Shown piece by piece: positions 25,553 through 35,834 of a DNA stretch of 64,000 nt. The notes under the pieces are model-generated. The model was not told the DNA's origin. It ran no database searches and saw only the letters and a list, made by a program, of their open reading frames with translations. A program made the translations under genes and the position numbers. Position 1 is the stretch's first letter. Each line of letters begins with the position of its first letter. Origin of the DNA: Pelagibacterium luteolum (GTDB lineage Bacteria > Pseudomonadota > Alphaproteobacteria > Rhizobiales > Devosiaceae); contig NZ_FNCS01000001.1 in the NCBI RefSeq assembly GCF_900100665.1, positions 665,119 to 729,118 on the forward strand. The letters are read 5' to 3'.

Positions 25553-28500
25553 TGGCCGAACGCCGCGAACCCCTTTCCGTCCCACCCGATACCAAGGCGA
25601 CACAGGCTCGGGTGATCGCCCCGCGTGCACATGCCTGGGTTTCGGCCAATGCCGGTTCGGGCAAAACCTATGTTCTTTCGCGGCGTGTGCTCCGCCTTTT
25701 GCTTGATGGTGCCCAGCCTGAAGCGATTTTGTGCCTCACTTATACAAAGGCGGCCGCTGCGGAGATGCGCCATCGCGTCACGACCATCCTTGCCGGTTGG
25801 GCGCGTGTTGACGACGTCAAGTTAGAGAGCGATCTCACCGAATTGCTCAGCGCACGGCCGAGCGCGGCGGAAACATTGCGCGCGCGTAGCCTGTTCGCCC
25901 ATGCACTCGATACGCCCGGCGGGCTCAAGATCAATACGATCCACGCCTTTTGCGAAGCCGTGCTGCAGCGGTTTCCCCGTGAGGCGGGCGTGCCGGTCAA
26001 TTTTGCTGTGATCGAAGAGCGCGCTGCCGCCGACCTTTTGAAGGACGCCCGCGAGGAAACCCTCGCCGAGGGACTAACGGCGCCAGACGCGACCGGCGAC
26101 GCGGTCCGCACCCTTTTTGCGGCGCTTAGCGACAGCCAGATTGAAACCGCCCTTGCCCATTGCCTCGCCAATGCGCGTAAGCTGGGTGCAATCCTCTCGA
26201 ACCCCGAAGCGTCGATTGGCGCGTTGACGCAGAGCCTTGGCCTTCGTCCCGGAGAAACTCTCGAGAAGTTTGAGGCCGAAGCGCTTGCCGGCATGCTTGT
26301 GCCGGTGTCCGACTGGCCAAAAATTTTCGAGATCTGTCCCCCGGATGGCGAGAAGAAGCGCTTCGAGGACAAGCTCGACCGTATCGACCCGGCCAATCCC
26401 ACTCTCAAGGAGCTATTTGGCGCCTATCTCAAAGCCGATGGCACGGTGCCGGCAAAGTTTCCCAAGTCCGATTTCGCCAAGCGCGATGCCGGGCTCGCCG
26501 ATCGTCTTGCCGCCGAAGCCGCGAGGCTCGCCCAGTGCCACGACCGCCGCCGCGCCCTGGTCATCGCCGAAAATTCGGCCGCCTTGACCCGGGTTCTTGC
26601 AGCGATTGTATCGCGCTATGAAGCGCAAAAACGTGCGCGCTCGCTCATGGACTTCGACGATCTTGTAGCCCGCACCGCACAGCTTCTGGCCGATAAAAGC
26701 CTCGGCCCATGGGTGCGCTACAAGCTCGACGCCGGGATCGACCATATTCTTGTCGATGAAAGCCAGGATACAAATCCCGAACAATGGGCAGTGATCGACG
26801 CGCTGATCGATGATTTCTTTTCCGGCCAAGGCGCCGCGGTGCGCCCCAAGACGGTGTTTGCGGTGGGCGACCCCAAACAATCGATCTATTCCTTCCAGGG
26901 CGCCGAACCCCGCCTGTTCGTAGAAAAAGGGCGCTTTTTGCAGCGCCAAGCCGCTGAGGTCGGGCAGTCTTGGCACGATGCAACGCTGCGCACCAGTTTC
27001 AGGACGCTGCGCGAAATCCTTGATGGCGTCGATGCGGTGTTCAACCGCTCCGATATCGCAACTGCGCTTTTGGCCGAGCCTGGCGGTATCAGTCATGAAA
27101 GCGCGCGCACGCTGACCGGAGGCCAAATCGAAATCTGGTCGCCCCTTGAAAATCCAGAGGCGCCGTCCTTAGGCGCGGATTGGCCCACAGCGCCACTCGA
27201 AGGGTTGGCCAGCGCCTCGCGGCAATTGGCCAACCGGATCGCCGATACCATAGCGGGTTGGATCGCCACACGCGCGCCGCTCGGTCCGCGCGGTCGCGCC
27301 ATTCGGCCCGAAGATATATTGATCCTCGTGCAGAAGCGTCAGGGCATTTTTCCCGAAATCGTCCGGGCACTGAAACTGCGCAATATCGCCAGCCCCGGCG
27401 CCGACCGGCTTCCCGTTTCCGCCCATATCGCTATCGATGACCTTTTGGGCCTAGCCGATGTGCTGCTCAATCCCTCCGACGATCTGGCGCTCTCGGCGAT
27501 CCTCCGGTCGCCCTTGTTCTATCTGTCAGAAGATGAGCTCTATCAACTGGCACAAGGACGTGAGGCCGGGGAACGAGTCTGGGACAGGCTCAAGGCGAGT
27601 GAGCTGCCCATTGCCCAAGAGGCCTATGCACGGCTCAAATCCTTGCGAAGCCGTCTCGATTTCGACCGCCCCTATGAGTTTTTCGCCCATGTGCTCTACG
27701 CAATGGGCGGCCTGAAGCAATTTCACGCGCGTTTGGGTGAAGAAGTCGACGAGGTGATCTCCGAATTCCTCGATCTGGCGCTCGAACACGAAACCTCCGA
27801 TCAGCCGTCACTGACAGGGTTCCTTGCGGCTATGCGCGCGTCCGATATCGTGATCAAGCGCGATCTGGCCGCCAACGCCGCTGGCGTGCGTGTCATGACA
27901 GTGCATGGAGCCAAGGGGCTTGAAGCGCCTATCGTCATTCTCGCCGATGCCGCCACCAAGCCGAAGGGCGTGAGCGACACCGTCTATTTCGGATCGCACA
28001 ATGGTGCGCAGTTCCTGCTTTATTGTCCCAACAAGGACGCCCATTGCGCCGCATCGCTCCCGCTTAGGGGCGAACTGGAAATCCGAGCCCAGTCCGAATA
28101 CTGGCGCAATCTCTATGTCGCCATGACTCGTGCTGAGGACGCGCTCTACGTCGCGGGGGTGAAAGCCGAGACGACGAAAATCGAGGACACCTGGCACGGC
28201 GCCATCCGCATGGCGCTCGAAAGCCGGTCCGAGACGTTGCTTGACGCCAATGGCGAGCCAGTGGGGCTGCGATATCCGGAAATCGCCGTCACGCGTCCCT
28301 CGGTACCGTCCGTAGAGATTGATGAACGTACGTCATTGGTACCGTTGATCCTTCCAGCCATCACGCGAAGCCAACCTGTATCGGCCCTGACGCCCTCCCG
28401 GAGTGATGACATGGCGACCGGCGAAGATGGTCTTACGACGATCGTGGAGACCCTTCTTGATGCACGTAGCGCAAAAAATCGCGGTGTCGCACTACACGCC

Positions 28501-29013
28501 CTGCTGCAGCATCTGAGCAGCGTACCTCAAGACATTCGCGCCGCTGTCGCGCTTGATGCTGCGCACACGCTTTTACCCGACCATCCGGAACTGGCCGAAC
28601 CTGTAGCGTCACGCGCTCTTTCGCTTCTGGGCGCACCACATCTGGCCCACATCTTCGGTCCCGATAGCCGTGCCGAAGTGCCGTTTTCGGTTCAGGCTTT
28701 CGCCAATGGCCAGCCGGTACGCCTCGAAGGCCGCATCGACCGCCTTGTCGTGTCGACCGACCACGTTCTTATCGTCGATTACAAATCTGACGCCGCGATC
28801 CCTGTGACACCCGACGCCGTTCCACCGTCCTATCTCCGCCAACTCGGCCTTTACGCGAAGGTCGCGGCGTGCTTGTTCCCCGGTCATGCGATCGCAACGG
28901 CAATTCTTTGGACGGCGACGCAAGAGGTGATGACGCTCCGTCTCGATACTCTCGCTGCCGCCGCCTCCGATGTCACGCTCGCTTCAATGTGGGCGTGCCG
29001 CGACTTGAACTAG
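25552..29013 (+). CDS. addA: double-strand break repair helicase AddA
   Basis: The product is a 1153-residue UvrD-type helicase with a C-terminal nuclease. Motif I is [15 protein letters not shown], motif Ia is [11 protein letters not shown], motif II is LVDESQDTN, motif III is [16 protein letters not shown], motif V is [17 protein letters not shown] and motif VI is [13 protein letters not shown]. The nuclease shows VLIVDYKSD. With AddB it forms the RecBCD-like repair complex. ATG 25552 overlaps the addB stop (TGATG); the longer frame from 25516 lies inside addB and is rejected. The trxA gene follows 79 bases later. Confidence 0.95.
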   Translation: MAERREPLSVPPDTKATQARVIAPRAHAWVSANAGSGKTYVLSRRVLRLLLDGAQPEAILCLTYTKAAAAEMRHRVTTILAGWARVDDVKLESDLTELLSARPSAAETLRARSLFAHALDTPGGLKINTIHAFCEAVLQRFPREAGVPVNFAVIEERAAADLLKDAREETLAEGLTAPDATGDAVRTLFAALSDSQIETALAHCLANARKLGAILSNPEASIGALTQSLGLRPGETLEKFEAEALAGMLVPVSDWPKIFEICPPDGEKKRFEDKLDRIDPANPTLKELFGAYLKADGTVPAKFPKSDFAKRDAGLADRLAAEAARLAQCHDRRRALVIAENSAALTRVLAAIVSRYEAQKRARSLMDFDDLVARTAQLLADKSLGPWVRYKLDAGIDHILVDESQDTNPEQWAVIDALIDDFFSGQGAAVRPKTVFAVGDPKQSIYSFQGAEPRLFVEKGRFLQRQAAEVGQSWHDATLRTSFRTLREILDGVDAVFNRSDIATALLAEPGGISHESARTLTGGQIEIWSPLENPEAPSLGADWPTAPLEGLASASRQLANRIADTIAGWIATRAPLGPRGRAIRPEDILILVQKRQGIFPEIVRALKLRNIASPGADRLPVSAHIAIDDLLGLADVLLNPSDDLALSAILRSPLFYLSEDELYQLAQGREAGERVWDRLKASELPIAQEAYARLKSLRSRLDFDRPYEFFAHVLYAMGGLKQFHARLGEEVDEVISEFLDLALEHETSDQPSLTGFLAAMRASDIVIKRDLAANAAGVRVMTVHGAKGLEAPIVILADAATKPKGVSDTVYFGSHNGAQFLLYCPNKDAHCAASLPLRGELEIRAQSEYWRNLYVAMTRAEDALYVAGVKAETTKIEDTWHGAIRMALESRSETLLDANGEPVGLRYPEIAVTRPSVPSVEIDERTSLVPLILPAITRSQPVSALTPSRSDDMATGEDGLTTIVETLLDARSAKNRGVALHALLQHLSSVPQDIRAAVALDAAHTLLPDHPELAEPVASRALSLLGAPHLAHIFGPDSRAEVPFSVQAFANGQPVRLEGRIDRLVVSTDHVLIVDYKSDAAIPVTPDAVPPSYLRQLGLYAKVAACLFPGHAIATAILWTATQEVMTLRLDTLAAAASDVTLASMWACRDLN

Positions 29014-29092
29014 AGCCCGACTCTGCCTAGCTATAGTGCCACATGCTTGTTTCGGCCCATCATCTTGGGCCAATTCCTGGAAGGTAAGTTTT

Positions 29093-29416
29093 ATGACCGG
29101 ACACGTCACCGACGCCAATTTCGCCACCGAGGTTCTCGGCTCGACTGAACCCGTACTCGTCGATTTCTGGGCAGAATGGTGCGGTCCATGCCGCGCGATT
29201 GCCCCGATTCTTGAGGAAATCTCTGGCGAAATGGCCGGCAAGGTCAAGATCGTCAAGCTCAATGTCGACGAGAACCCCTCGATCGCTGCCCAGTATGGCG
29301 TGCGCTCGATCCCGACAATGATCCTCTTCAAGGGCGGCGAAGCCGCTGACATGAAGATCGGCGCGGGAACTCCCAAGGCCGGCCTCGTCAAATGGCTCGA
29401 AGGCCACGCCGCTTAA
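29093..29416 (+). CDS. trxA: thioredoxin 1
   Basis: The product is a 107-residue cytoplasmic thioredoxin. The active site is [14 protein letters not shown], followed by [20 protein letters not shown] with the cis-Pro of SIPT. It reduces disulfides of ribonucleotide reductase, PAPS reductase and others using thioredoxin reductase. ATG 29093 has GGAAGGTAAG 9 bases upstream; the longer frame to 29036 is not needed. It follows addA, the order commonly seen in rhizobia, and is closed by a hairpin shared with folC. Confidence 0.97.
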   Translation: MTGHVTDANFATEVLGSTEPVLVDFWAEWCGPCRAIAPILEEISGEMAGKVKIVKLNVDENPSIAAQYGVRSIPTMILFKGGEAADMKIGAGTPKAGLVKWLEGHAA

Positions 29417-29451
29417 GAACCTCTCGCCGCTCCTTTCGTTTGAGGCGAGTA

Positions 29452-29486
29452 AAAACGCTCCCGCCCTGTCAGGTCGGGGGCGTTTT
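29452..29486. terminator. bidirectional terminator between trxA and folC
   Basis: AAAACGC(T)CCCG pairs with CGGGGGCGTTTT across a loop of about 10 bases, with A-run before and T-run after. The last codons of folC (stop at 29469-29471) lie inside it. Confidence 0.7.
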
Positions 29487-30767
29487 GTTTTGCTTGAGCA
29501 CCGCGCCGGCAAGATAGAGCGATCCGCAAATAACGATCCGCGCGCCGGGATAATGTGCCGCACGCGCAAGCGCCGCAGGCACCGAGCGCGTCACGGCGGT
29601 TTCGATCCCGCGCGCCTTGGCAAAGCTGGCCAGCGCCTTGGCCGACAGCGCGCCCGGTTCTCCCGGAATGGGCACGGTAAAGACCTGGCTCGCCATTCCC
29701 TCAAAGGCGGCAAAGAAATTGCCCGCATCCTTGGAGGCCATCATGCCACAGATCAGAACCAGCGGGGCCGGGCGCTGGCGATCCATGTCCCTGAGAGACT
29801 GGGCCAATACCTTTGCGCCCGCGGCGTTGTGTCCGCCATCGAGCCAAAGCTCCTGGCTGTCTTCGATATAGGCATTAAGCGCGCCGCGCAGCGGGGTAAG
29901 CCGTGCCGGCCAGACGACGGCTTTCAGCCCGGCCGCAATCGCCTTTTCGTCATCTGCGAGCCCGAAATGGCGCAAGGCGGCAATAGCCAGCGCCGCGTTA
30001 TCGATCTGATGCGCGCCATTGAGCGCCGGTAAGGGGAGATCGAGCAGCCCGTTTTCGTCCTGATAGACCAGTTTGCCGCGCTGGGAAAACCCGTCGAAAT
30101 CCACCCCCGCAACGAACGGCGCCACCCCATGGGCCCGCGCTTCGTTCTCGATCACCGTCATCGCCTCGTCAAGTTGGCGCGCCACGACAAGCGGACTGTC
30201 GCGCTTGATGATCCCGGCCTTGGCCGATGCAATCTCGGCGATCGTCTCGCCCAGAAACTGCGTATGGTCCGAAGATATCGGGGTGATCACCGTCCCGAAC
30301 GGCTTTGCGATGACATTGGTGGAGTCGAACCGCCCACCCAGCCCCACCTCTAAAAGCAGATAATCGGCCTTGACCCGCGAAAACAAAAGAAACGCAGCCG
30401 CCGTGGTGATCTCGAAAAAGGTGATCGGCTTGCCGCCATTGGCGTGCTCGCACTCTTCGAGCGCAGCGTTCAGAGCCCGCGTCGAAACCAGCGCTCCGGC
30501 GAGCCTTATACGTTCGCGAAAGGCGACGAGATGGGGGGAGGTGTAGACGTGGACCCGCTTGCCCTGCGCTTCAAGCATGGCACGCAGATAGGCTATGGTC
30601 GAGCCTTTGCCGTTGGTGCCCGCGACATGGATTACGGGGGGCAATCGGTCCTGCGGGCGCCCGATGGCCCCAAGCATGCGCTCGGTACGCCCAAGCTCAA
30701 GATCGATGAGCTTGGGGTGTAGCGTTAAAAGGCGTTTGAGTATCGCGTCAGTCCGGGACACCGGCAC
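29469..30767 (-). CDS. folC: bifunctional folylpolyglutamate synthase / dihydrofolate synthase
   Basis: The product is a 432-residue cytoplasmic ligase that adds Glu to dihydropteroate and to folates. The P-loop VAGTNGKGSTIAYLRAML is about residues 48-65, TSPHLVAFRERIRL is the second family mark, and EVGLGGRFDSTNVI and ISSDHTQFLG follow. The length is normal. The start is GTG 30767. It is 18 bases after accD, and trpA-accD-folC is the common rhizobial order. Its 3' end runs into the terminator shared with trxA. Confidence 0.95.
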   Translation of the reverse strand: MPVSRTDAILKRLLTLHPKLIDLELGRTERMLGAIGRPQDRLPPVIHVAGTNGKGSTIAYLRAMLEAQGKRVHVYTSPHLVAFRERIRLAGALVSTRALNAALEECEHANGGKPITFFEITTAAAFLLFSRVKADYLLLEVGLGGRFDSTNVIAKPFGTVITPISSDHTQFLGETIAEIASAKAGIIKRDSPLVVARQLDEAMTVIENEARAHGVAPFVAGVDFDGFSQRGKLVYQDENGLLDLPLPALNGAHQIDNAALAIAALRHFGLADDEKAIAAGLKAVVWPARLTPLRGALNAYIEDSQELWLDGGHNAAGAKVLAQSLRDMDRQRPAPLVLICGMMASKDAGNFFAAFEGMASQVFTVPIPGEPGALSAKALASFAKARGIETAVTRSVPAALARAAHYPGARIVICGSLYLAGAVLKQNKTPPT

Positions 30768-30785
30768 GCCCTTATACTGTCTGGT

Positions 30786-31781
30786 CTATTCGGCGTGCCC
30801 GGCAACCGGCGTATTGGCCAGAAGGTCGTCGTCACTGTCCGCTTCGGCGGCCACTGCAGCGTCGCGCATGGTGACACCGGTGGCCGTGGCGGCAATCGTC
30901 ATCGGCCGTGCTGCAGGGATCGCGTCGTTGACCGGCGCCTTGGTCAAAAGCCCAATGAGCGACCCGATGGTCGAGCGCAGATTGTGGCGATGGACGACCA
31001 TGTCGACCATGCCGTGCTCATAGAGATATTCCGACCGCTGGAAACCCTTGGGGAGTTTTTCGCGAATGGTCTGCTCGATCACGCGCGGACCGGCAAAGCA
31101 GATCAGCGCACCCGGTTCGGCGATCTGGACATCGCCCAGCATCGCATAAGAGGCGGTAACGCCGCCGGTAGTCGGGTTGGTCAGAACGACGATATAGGGC
31201 AGGCCAGCTTCGCGCAGGCGCTGTACGGCAACTGTGGTGCGCGGCATCTGCATCAGGGACAGAATCCCCTCTTGCATGCGCGCGCCGCCTGAAGCCGTGA
31301 AGATAACGAACGGCAGTCCGCGATCGACGGCGGTTTCCAGGCCTGTAACGATGGCGGAACCCGCCGCCATGCCAAGCGAACCCAGCATGAAATCGCCATC
31401 CTGGACGGTGACCACGGTTTCCTGGCCATAAAGCTTGCCAACGGCGACCAGCACGGCATCTTCGGTTCCGGTCTTGGTCCGAGCTTCCTTGAGCCGGTCG
31501 GAATAGCGCTTGGTGTCGCGGAATTTCAGCGGATCGGCCACGACGGAGGGCAGATCGATCTTGGTGTAATGCCCATCGTCGAAGAAATGCGCCAACCGAT
31601 CAGTCGGCTTGATCTTCATGTGGTAGCCCGAATTGGGCACTACCCATTGATTGGCTTCAAGGTCGCGGTGAAACACCATCTCACCGGTCTCGGGGCACTT
31701 GACCCAGAGATTGTCCTCGACCTCGCGGCGATTGAGGAAAGAGCGGATTTTGGGGCGGACGACGTTGTCGATCCAGTTCAT
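30786..31781 (-). CDS. accD: acetyl-CoA carboxylase carboxyltransferase subunit beta
   Basis: The product is a 331-residue subunit that with AccA moves CO2 from biotin to acetyl-CoA, the first step of fatty acid synthesis. The crotonase-like core has [19 protein letters not shown] and [18 protein letters not shown]. The N-terminal zinc ribbon of E. coli AccD (four Cys) is degraded: only Cys29 remains ([12 protein letters not shown]); the others are Thr, Val and Ser (VVPNSGYH). The acidic-hydrophobic tail (about 290-331) is long. It is 91 bases after trpA and 18 before folC. Confidence 0.95.
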   Translation of the reverse strand: MNWIDNVVRPKIRSFLNRREVEDNLWVKCPETGEMVFHRDLEANQWVVPNSGYHMKIKPTDRLAHFFDDGHYTKIDLPSVVADPLKFRDTKRYSDRLKEARTKTGTEDAVLVAVGKLYGQETVVTVQDGDFMLGSLGMAAGSAIVTGLETAVDRGLPFVIFTASGGARMQEGILSLMQMPRTTVAVQRLREAGLPYIVVLTNPTTGGVTASYAMLGDVQIAEPGALICFAGPRVIEQTIREKLPKGFQRSEYLYEHGMVDMVVHRHNLRSTIGSLIGLLTKAPVNDAIPAARPMTIAATATGVTMRDAAVAAEADSDDDLLANTPVAGHAE

Positions 31782-31872
31782 CTTTGTCTCTCAGCCTAGA
31801 TTGGTCTGTGTCAGCGCCACGTGGACGCCTTTTCGGTTGCCGATGATGTAGGTCGCAATTGTGGCAATACTA

Positions 31873-32700
31873 TCAGCTTCTCGCAGCGCGCGCACCCTGT
31901 GACAGCGTGCGGACCAGATTGTGAACAGCCTCGGCCGTCTTCGGTGTGGAACGGCCTGCATCAAGGCTCTGTTCCACGGCAGTTACAAGCGCCGAACCCA
32001 CGACGACACCGTCGGCGTCACGCCCGATCAACTGTGCGTCTTCGGCGGTCTTGATGCCGAAACCGACCGCGACGGGCAGACTCGTGTGCGATTTGATGCG
32101 GTTGACGGCCTCGCCGACCGCCGCGCGGTTCTTGATTTCCGCGCCGGTTATCCCGGTCATCGAAACGTAATAGACAAAGCCCGACGAGTTTCCCAATACG
32201 GTCTCAAGCCGTGCATCATCTGTGGTGGGCGTCGTCAGCCGGATGAAATTAAGGCCTGCCTTAAGCGCAGGCAGGCACAATTCATCGTCTTCCTCGGCGG
32301 GCAGATCAACGACGATCAGCCCGTCGACACCGATCCTGGCCGCTTCGGCAAGGAATGCGTCGACGCCAAAGATGTAAATGGGGTTGTAATAGCCCATCAG
32401 AACGATCGGCGTTTCATCGTCTATCTTGCGAAAGCGCTCGACCATGGCGAGGGTCTTGGCAAGCGTCATGCCCGATTTCAGCGCACGCTGGCCGGCGAGC
32501 TGGATGGCAACACCATCGGCCATGGGGTCGGAAAACGGCATGCCCAGTTCGATGACATCGGCACCTGCCGCCGGGAGGCCCGCAAGGATCGCATCGGCCG
32601 TCGTCTCGTCGGGATCACCCGCCATGACGAATGAAACGAATGCGGGACGGTTTTCGGCGCGGGTCTTTTCAAACCGTCTGTCGATGCGCGTTACGGCCAT
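31873..32700 (-). CDS. trpA: tryptophan synthase alpha chain
   Basis: The product is a 275-residue TIM barrel that splits indole-3-glycerol phosphate and passes indole to TrpB. The catalytic Glu and Asp are in [15 protein letters not shown] and [22 protein letters not shown] and VAVGFGIKT bind phosphate. ATG 32700 gives the normal start ([10 protein letters not shown]); the 41 extra upstream codons overlap a terminator. Unusually, a DUF1127 gene with its own terminator separates it from trpB by 522 bases. How trpA is transcribed is therefore not clear. Confidence 0.95.
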   Translation of the reverse strand: MAVTRIDRRFEKTRAENRPAFVSFVMAGDPDETTADAILAGLPAAGADVIELGMPFSDPMADGVAIQLAGQRALKSGMTLAKTLAMVERFRKIDDETPIVLMGYYNPIYIFGVDAFLAEAARIGVDGLIVVDLPAEEDDELCLPALKAGLNFIRLTTPTTDDARLETVLGNSSGFVYYVSMTGITGAEIKNRAAVGEAVNRIKSHTSLPVAVGFGIKTAEDAQLIGRDADGVVVGSALVTAVEQSLDAGRSTPKTAEAVHNLVRTLSQGARAARS

Positions 32701-32776
32701 TGTGTCCCCAATACCCAGGTGAAAGATCGGTGCGCCGGATAAAGGACACGAACCCGCCAAAGTCAACACCGCCAAA

Positions 32777-32804
32777 GAAAAAGGCACCCGCGGCGGCGGA
32801 TGCC
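32777..32804 (-). terminator. intrinsic terminator after the DUF1127 gene
   Basis: On the minus strand GGCATCCGC pairs with GCGGGTGCC (one G-T pair) around a short GC loop and runs into TTTTTCTTT. It lies 32 bases after the DUF1127 stop and 77 bases before the trpA start. Confidence 0.7.
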
Positions 32805-32835
32805 TTTTCGTCGTCGTCAACACTGATGTTCAGGG

Positions 32836-33018
32836 TTACTTGCCGTTGAACGAGGTGTTGAAGGCGTACGCAGCGATGGATTCACGCGACAGGCCACGGG
32901 CGCGAAGCGCATCATCGGAAAGACCCGAAAGTTCGCTGTAGAGGTTCGACGCATGACGAGCGCGGCCCACATCGCCAAAGAACCCTGAAATGCTGTCAAA
33001 AACGCGATTGCGTGCCAT
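32836..33018 (-). CDS. DUF1127 small protein
   Basis: The product has 60 residues. The C-terminal half LYSELSGLSDDALRARGLSR followed by ESIAAYAF is the DUF1127 pattern (L..L.d..L.d.Gl.r.di). Members are small basic helical proteins; some rhizobial ones affect phosphate, carbon and RNA metabolism. ATG 33018 has AGGAGAA 9 bases upstream. The gene sits within the trp operon with a terminator behind it, as an inserted separate unit. The spacer to trpB (33019-33222) shows only a short palindrome ATGGGCCCAT and nothing else I can name. Confidence 0.8.
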   Translation of the reverse strand: MARNRVFDSISGFFGDVGRARHASNLYSELSGLSDDALRARGLSRESIAAYAFNTSFNGK

Positions 33019-33222
33019 GTGTCGTTCTCCTGAAATCTCTACCTGATCGTTGATCAATAGATGGGCCCATAGCCCCCATTGAACAAGCGCTGAAAGGGAC
33101 TACCAGCCATGCGGAGAATGCGGGTCTGGCCGCAATCGTCGTAAAGATTTGCTTAAAATGCAGCACTTCGGCGCGACGCGCTTGCCGAGCCATGCAGCCA
33201 GAACGGGGCTGGGGACGCAGTC

Positions 33223-34443
33223 CTAAAGCGCCATGCCAAGATGCTTGCCGACCGACTCTACGTCCTTGTCGCCTCGCCCCGACAGGCAAAGAACGATAAT
33301 CTTGTCCTTGTCCATCTGCGGCGCCAGTTTCATGACATGGGCAAGGCCATGCGCGCTCTCCAGTGCCGGGATGATGCCCTCGAATTTCGTGCACGCCATG
33401 AAGGCGTCGAGCGCCTCTTTGTCGGTCACAGGAACATAGGTTACCCGGCCGCTGTCGCGCAGGAATGAGTGCTCGGGCCCCACGCCGGGATAGTCGAGAC
33501 CAGCCGAAATCGAATGGCCTTCGATGATCTGGCCGTCGGCATCCTGAAGCAGATAGGTGCGGTTGCCGTGCAGGACGCCGGGGCGCCCGCCGGTCATCGA
33601 CGCGGCATGGCCATTTTCAACATCGACGCCATGCCCGCCGGCTTCCGCGCCAAAAATCTCTACATCGGGGTCGTCGAGGAAGTCGTGAAACGTGCCGATA
33701 GCGTTCGATCCACCGCCGATGCACGCAACGACGGCGTCGGGCAAACGACCCTCGGCCTCGAGAATTTGTACTCGGATTTCTTCGCCGATCACCTTTTGGA
33801 AGTCGCGCACCATCTCGGGATAGGGGTGCGGACCGGCGGCGGTGCCGATCAGATAATATGTGCTGTCCACATTGGTGACCCAATCGCGCAACGCCTCGTT
33901 CATGGCGTCTTTCAACGTTCCGGCGCCGGCCGTCACCGGACGGACTTCGGCGCCGAGCATCTTCATGCGCAGGACGTTCGGCATCTGCCGCTCGACGTCG
34001 GTGGCGCCCATGAAAATGGTGCAGGGCAGTCCGAACCGGGCGCAGACCGTGGCGGTTGCAACCCCGTGCTGACCAGCGCCGGTTTCCGCTATGATGCGGG
34101 TCTTGCCCATCCGCTTGGCCAGAAGGATCTGGCCCAGACAATTGTTGAGCTTGTGCGAGCCCGTGTGATTGAGGTCCTCGCGCTTGAAATACACTTTCGC
34201 GCCACCAAGCTCGTCCGTCATGCGCTCGGCGAAATAGAGCGGTGAGGGGCGGCCAGCGAAATGGGTGCGCAAATCCTCCATTTCCGCCAGAAATTCTGGA
34301 TCATTCTGGGCAGCGCGGTAGGACTTTTCGAGATCGAGGATCAGCGGCATGAGCGTTTCGGCAACGAACCGCCCGCCGAACATCCCGAACTTGCCGTTTT
34401 CGTCCGGCCCCTGACGCAGCGAATTGGCCATTGCTTCGGTCAT
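33223..34443 (-). CDS. trpB: tryptophan synthase beta chain
   Basis: The product is a 406-residue PLP enzyme that joins indole and serine to tryptophan. The PLP Lys is in [30 protein letters not shown] follows, and the PLP phosphate loop is [31 protein letters not shown] is a late family mark. It follows trpF by 6 bases. The second in-frame ATG (MANSLRQ, residue 5) is an alternative start. Confidence 0.96.
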   Translation of the reverse strand: MTEAMANSLRQGPDENGKFGMFGGRFVAETLMPLILDLEKSYRAAQNDPEFLAEMEDLRTHFAGRPSPLYFAERMTDELGGAKVYFKREDLNHTGSHKLNNCLGQILLAKRMGKTRIIAETGAGQHGVATATVCARFGLPCTIFMGATDVERQMPNVLRMKMLGAEVRPVTAGAGTLKDAMNEALRDWVTNVDSTYYLIGTAAGPHPYPEMVRDFQKVIGEEIRVQILEAEGRLPDAVVACIGGGSNAIGTFHDFLDDPDVEIFGAEAGGHGVDVENGHAASMTGGRPGVLHGNRTYLLQDADGQIIEGHSISAGLDYPGVGPEHSFLRDSGRVTYVPVTDKEALDAFMACTKFEGIIPALESAHGLAHVMKLAPQMDKDKIIVLCLSGRGDKDVESVGKHLGMAL

Positions 34444-34449
34444 GATCGT

Positions 34450-35103
34450 CTATTTCCCAATTGCTGCGGCGCGAGCGCTTTTAATAAAGGCGCTGATCAG
34501 CGCCGCGTCCTTGACGCCCTTTTCGCGTTCTACTCCGGACGATACGTCTATGCCGTAAGGTCGGATCGTTCTGACGGCCTCGGCGACGTTGTCGACATCA
34601 AGGCCACCCGAAAGCATGAAGGCGATGCCGGGGTCAAGCGTCTCCAGCAGCGACCAATCGAACGGGGTGCCGAGCCCACCGGGACGCGAGGCGCCTTTGG
34701 GGGGCTTGGCGTCGAGGATCAGCCGATCCGAGACCGGGCGGAAAAACGGCACCTGCCGCACATCGTTGCGGTCCGCGATCGGCAGGGCCTTGATGATCTT
34801 GAGCCCGGACCGCTCGCGGATATCGGCGACGCGGCCCTTGGGTTCGCTACCGTGCAATTGCAACCATCGCGCCCCGGTCCCGACCGCAGCGGCGATGGTG
34901 TCGTTGTCGGGATCGACAAGCAGGATCACGGTCTCGATACGATCGTCAGCTTGCGCAACCAGAGCCGATATCTCTTGGAAGGGCAGGTGGCGCGGGCTTT
35001 TTTCGAAATGCACGAACCCGACCATCTCCGCGCCTTCGTCGATGACATGCTCAAGAATATCGGGGGTTTTCACCCCGCAAATCTTGATGATCGGCGTGGT
35101 CAT
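34450..35103 (-). CDS. trpF: phosphoribosylanthranilate isomerase
   Basis: The product is a 217-residue TIM barrel that isomerises phosphoribosylanthranilate in tryptophan synthesis. The catalytic Cys is in IKICGVKTPD (residue 9) and the acid Asp lies in ILDAKPPKG; GLDVDNVAEAVRTI and GIDVSSGVEREKGVKD are phosphate-binding motifs. Its start overlaps the preceding LapA-domain gene (ATGA), and trpB follows 6 bases later. Confidence 0.94.
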   Translation of the reverse strand: MTTPIIKICGVKTPDILEHVIDEGAEMVGFVHFEKSPRHLPFQEISALVAQADDRIETVILLVDPDNDTIAAAVGTGARWLQLHGSEPKGRVADIRERSGLKIIKALPIADRNDVRQVPFFRPVSDRLILDAKPPKGASRPGGLGTPFDWSLLETLDPGIAFMLSGGLDVDNVAEAVRTIRPYGIDVSSGVEREKGVKDAALISAFIKSARAAAIGK

Positions 35104-35450
35104 GCCAGTTCGTCGGCGGCGAGCATCGCAGGGTCGTCCTGCCGTGCCGGTGCGCGGCGGGCCTTATCGAGATCGGTACGGAGCTTTTCGTTGTCGCGGC
35201 GCAGGCGCTTTTCTTCGCGGCGATGGCCCGATTGCGTGAACCAGACGGCCAGTCCACCCAATGAAATACCAAAGAAAAGAACGGCATAGATGACGAGGAA
35301 CAGCGGCATGCCTACGCCTGGTGCAGTCGCATCGACGCCCACCAGCGGGTTGAAATTGACTGCGACCTGATGCCGGTTGGCCAGAGCGAAGACCAGGATC
35401 ACGAGGCACAGGGGGACGAGCACGAGCCAGCCGACGATGCGTTTGCGCAT
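35100..35450 (-). CDS. LapA-domain (DUF1049) membrane protein
   Basis: The product is a 116-residue inner-membrane protein. Two transmembrane segments (about 5-25 and 48-70, MPLFLVIYAVLFFGISLGGL) flank a loop with ALANRHQVAVNFNPL, the usual LapA/DUF1049 pattern, and a charged coiled region (about 72-100, RREEKRLRRDNEKLRTDLDK) follows. E. coli LapA acts with LapB in control of lipopolysaccharide synthesis. The gene lies between ihfB and trpF, an order common in rhizobia, and overlaps trpF by 4 bases. Confidence 0.85.
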   Translation of the reverse strand: MRKRIVGWLVLVPLCLVILVFALANRHQVAVNFNPLVGVDATAPGVGMPLFLVIYAVLFFGISLGGLAVWFTQSGHRREEKRLRRDNEKLRTDLDKARRAPARQDDPAMLAADELA

Positions 35451-35491
35451 GACGCGAAAGATTCCTTGTTATCCGCGAAGAGGTTAGGGGG

Positions 35492-35773
35492 CTATTCCCC
35501 GTTCAGCCGCTCGCGGATTTCCTTGCCTGCCTTGAACTGGGGCACGTATTTTTCGCCCACATCGACCTGTTCGCCGGTCCGGGGATTGCGCCCGACGCGG
35601 GCGGGGCGGTTCTTGACCGAAAACGCCCCAAAACCGCGCAATTCCACGCGATCACCGCGCGCCATGGCGTCTCCGACCTCATCGAGAATGGCATTGACGA
35701 TGTTTTCGACGTCGCGGTGGAAGAGGTGCGGATTTTCGGCCGCCAGTTTTTCGATGAGTTCGGACTTGATCAT
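35492..35773 (-). CDS. ihfB: integration host factor subunit beta
   Basis: The product is a 93-residue DNA-bending protein that pairs with IhfA. It starts [11 protein letters not shown], has the intercalating region [21 protein letters not shown], and [10 protein letters not shown] near the Pro that wedges into DNA, and ends [15 protein letters not shown] 35773 is the family start; four extra codons up to 35785 are in frame. It lies between sppA (61 bases upstream) and the LapA-domain gene. IHF bends DNA at sigma-54 promoters, such as the one proposed before urtA. Confidence 0.93.
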   Translation of the reverse strand: MIKSELIEKLAAENPHLFHRDVENIVNAILDEVGDAMARGDRVELRGFGAFSVKNRPARVGRNPRTGEQVDVGEKYVPQFKAGKEIRERLNGE

Positions 35774-35834
35774 GTCTCGTCGCACGCCCCCCGGCGCCTG
35801 GTGCCGCTAATGGCTTTTTTTGACTGATGAATTT

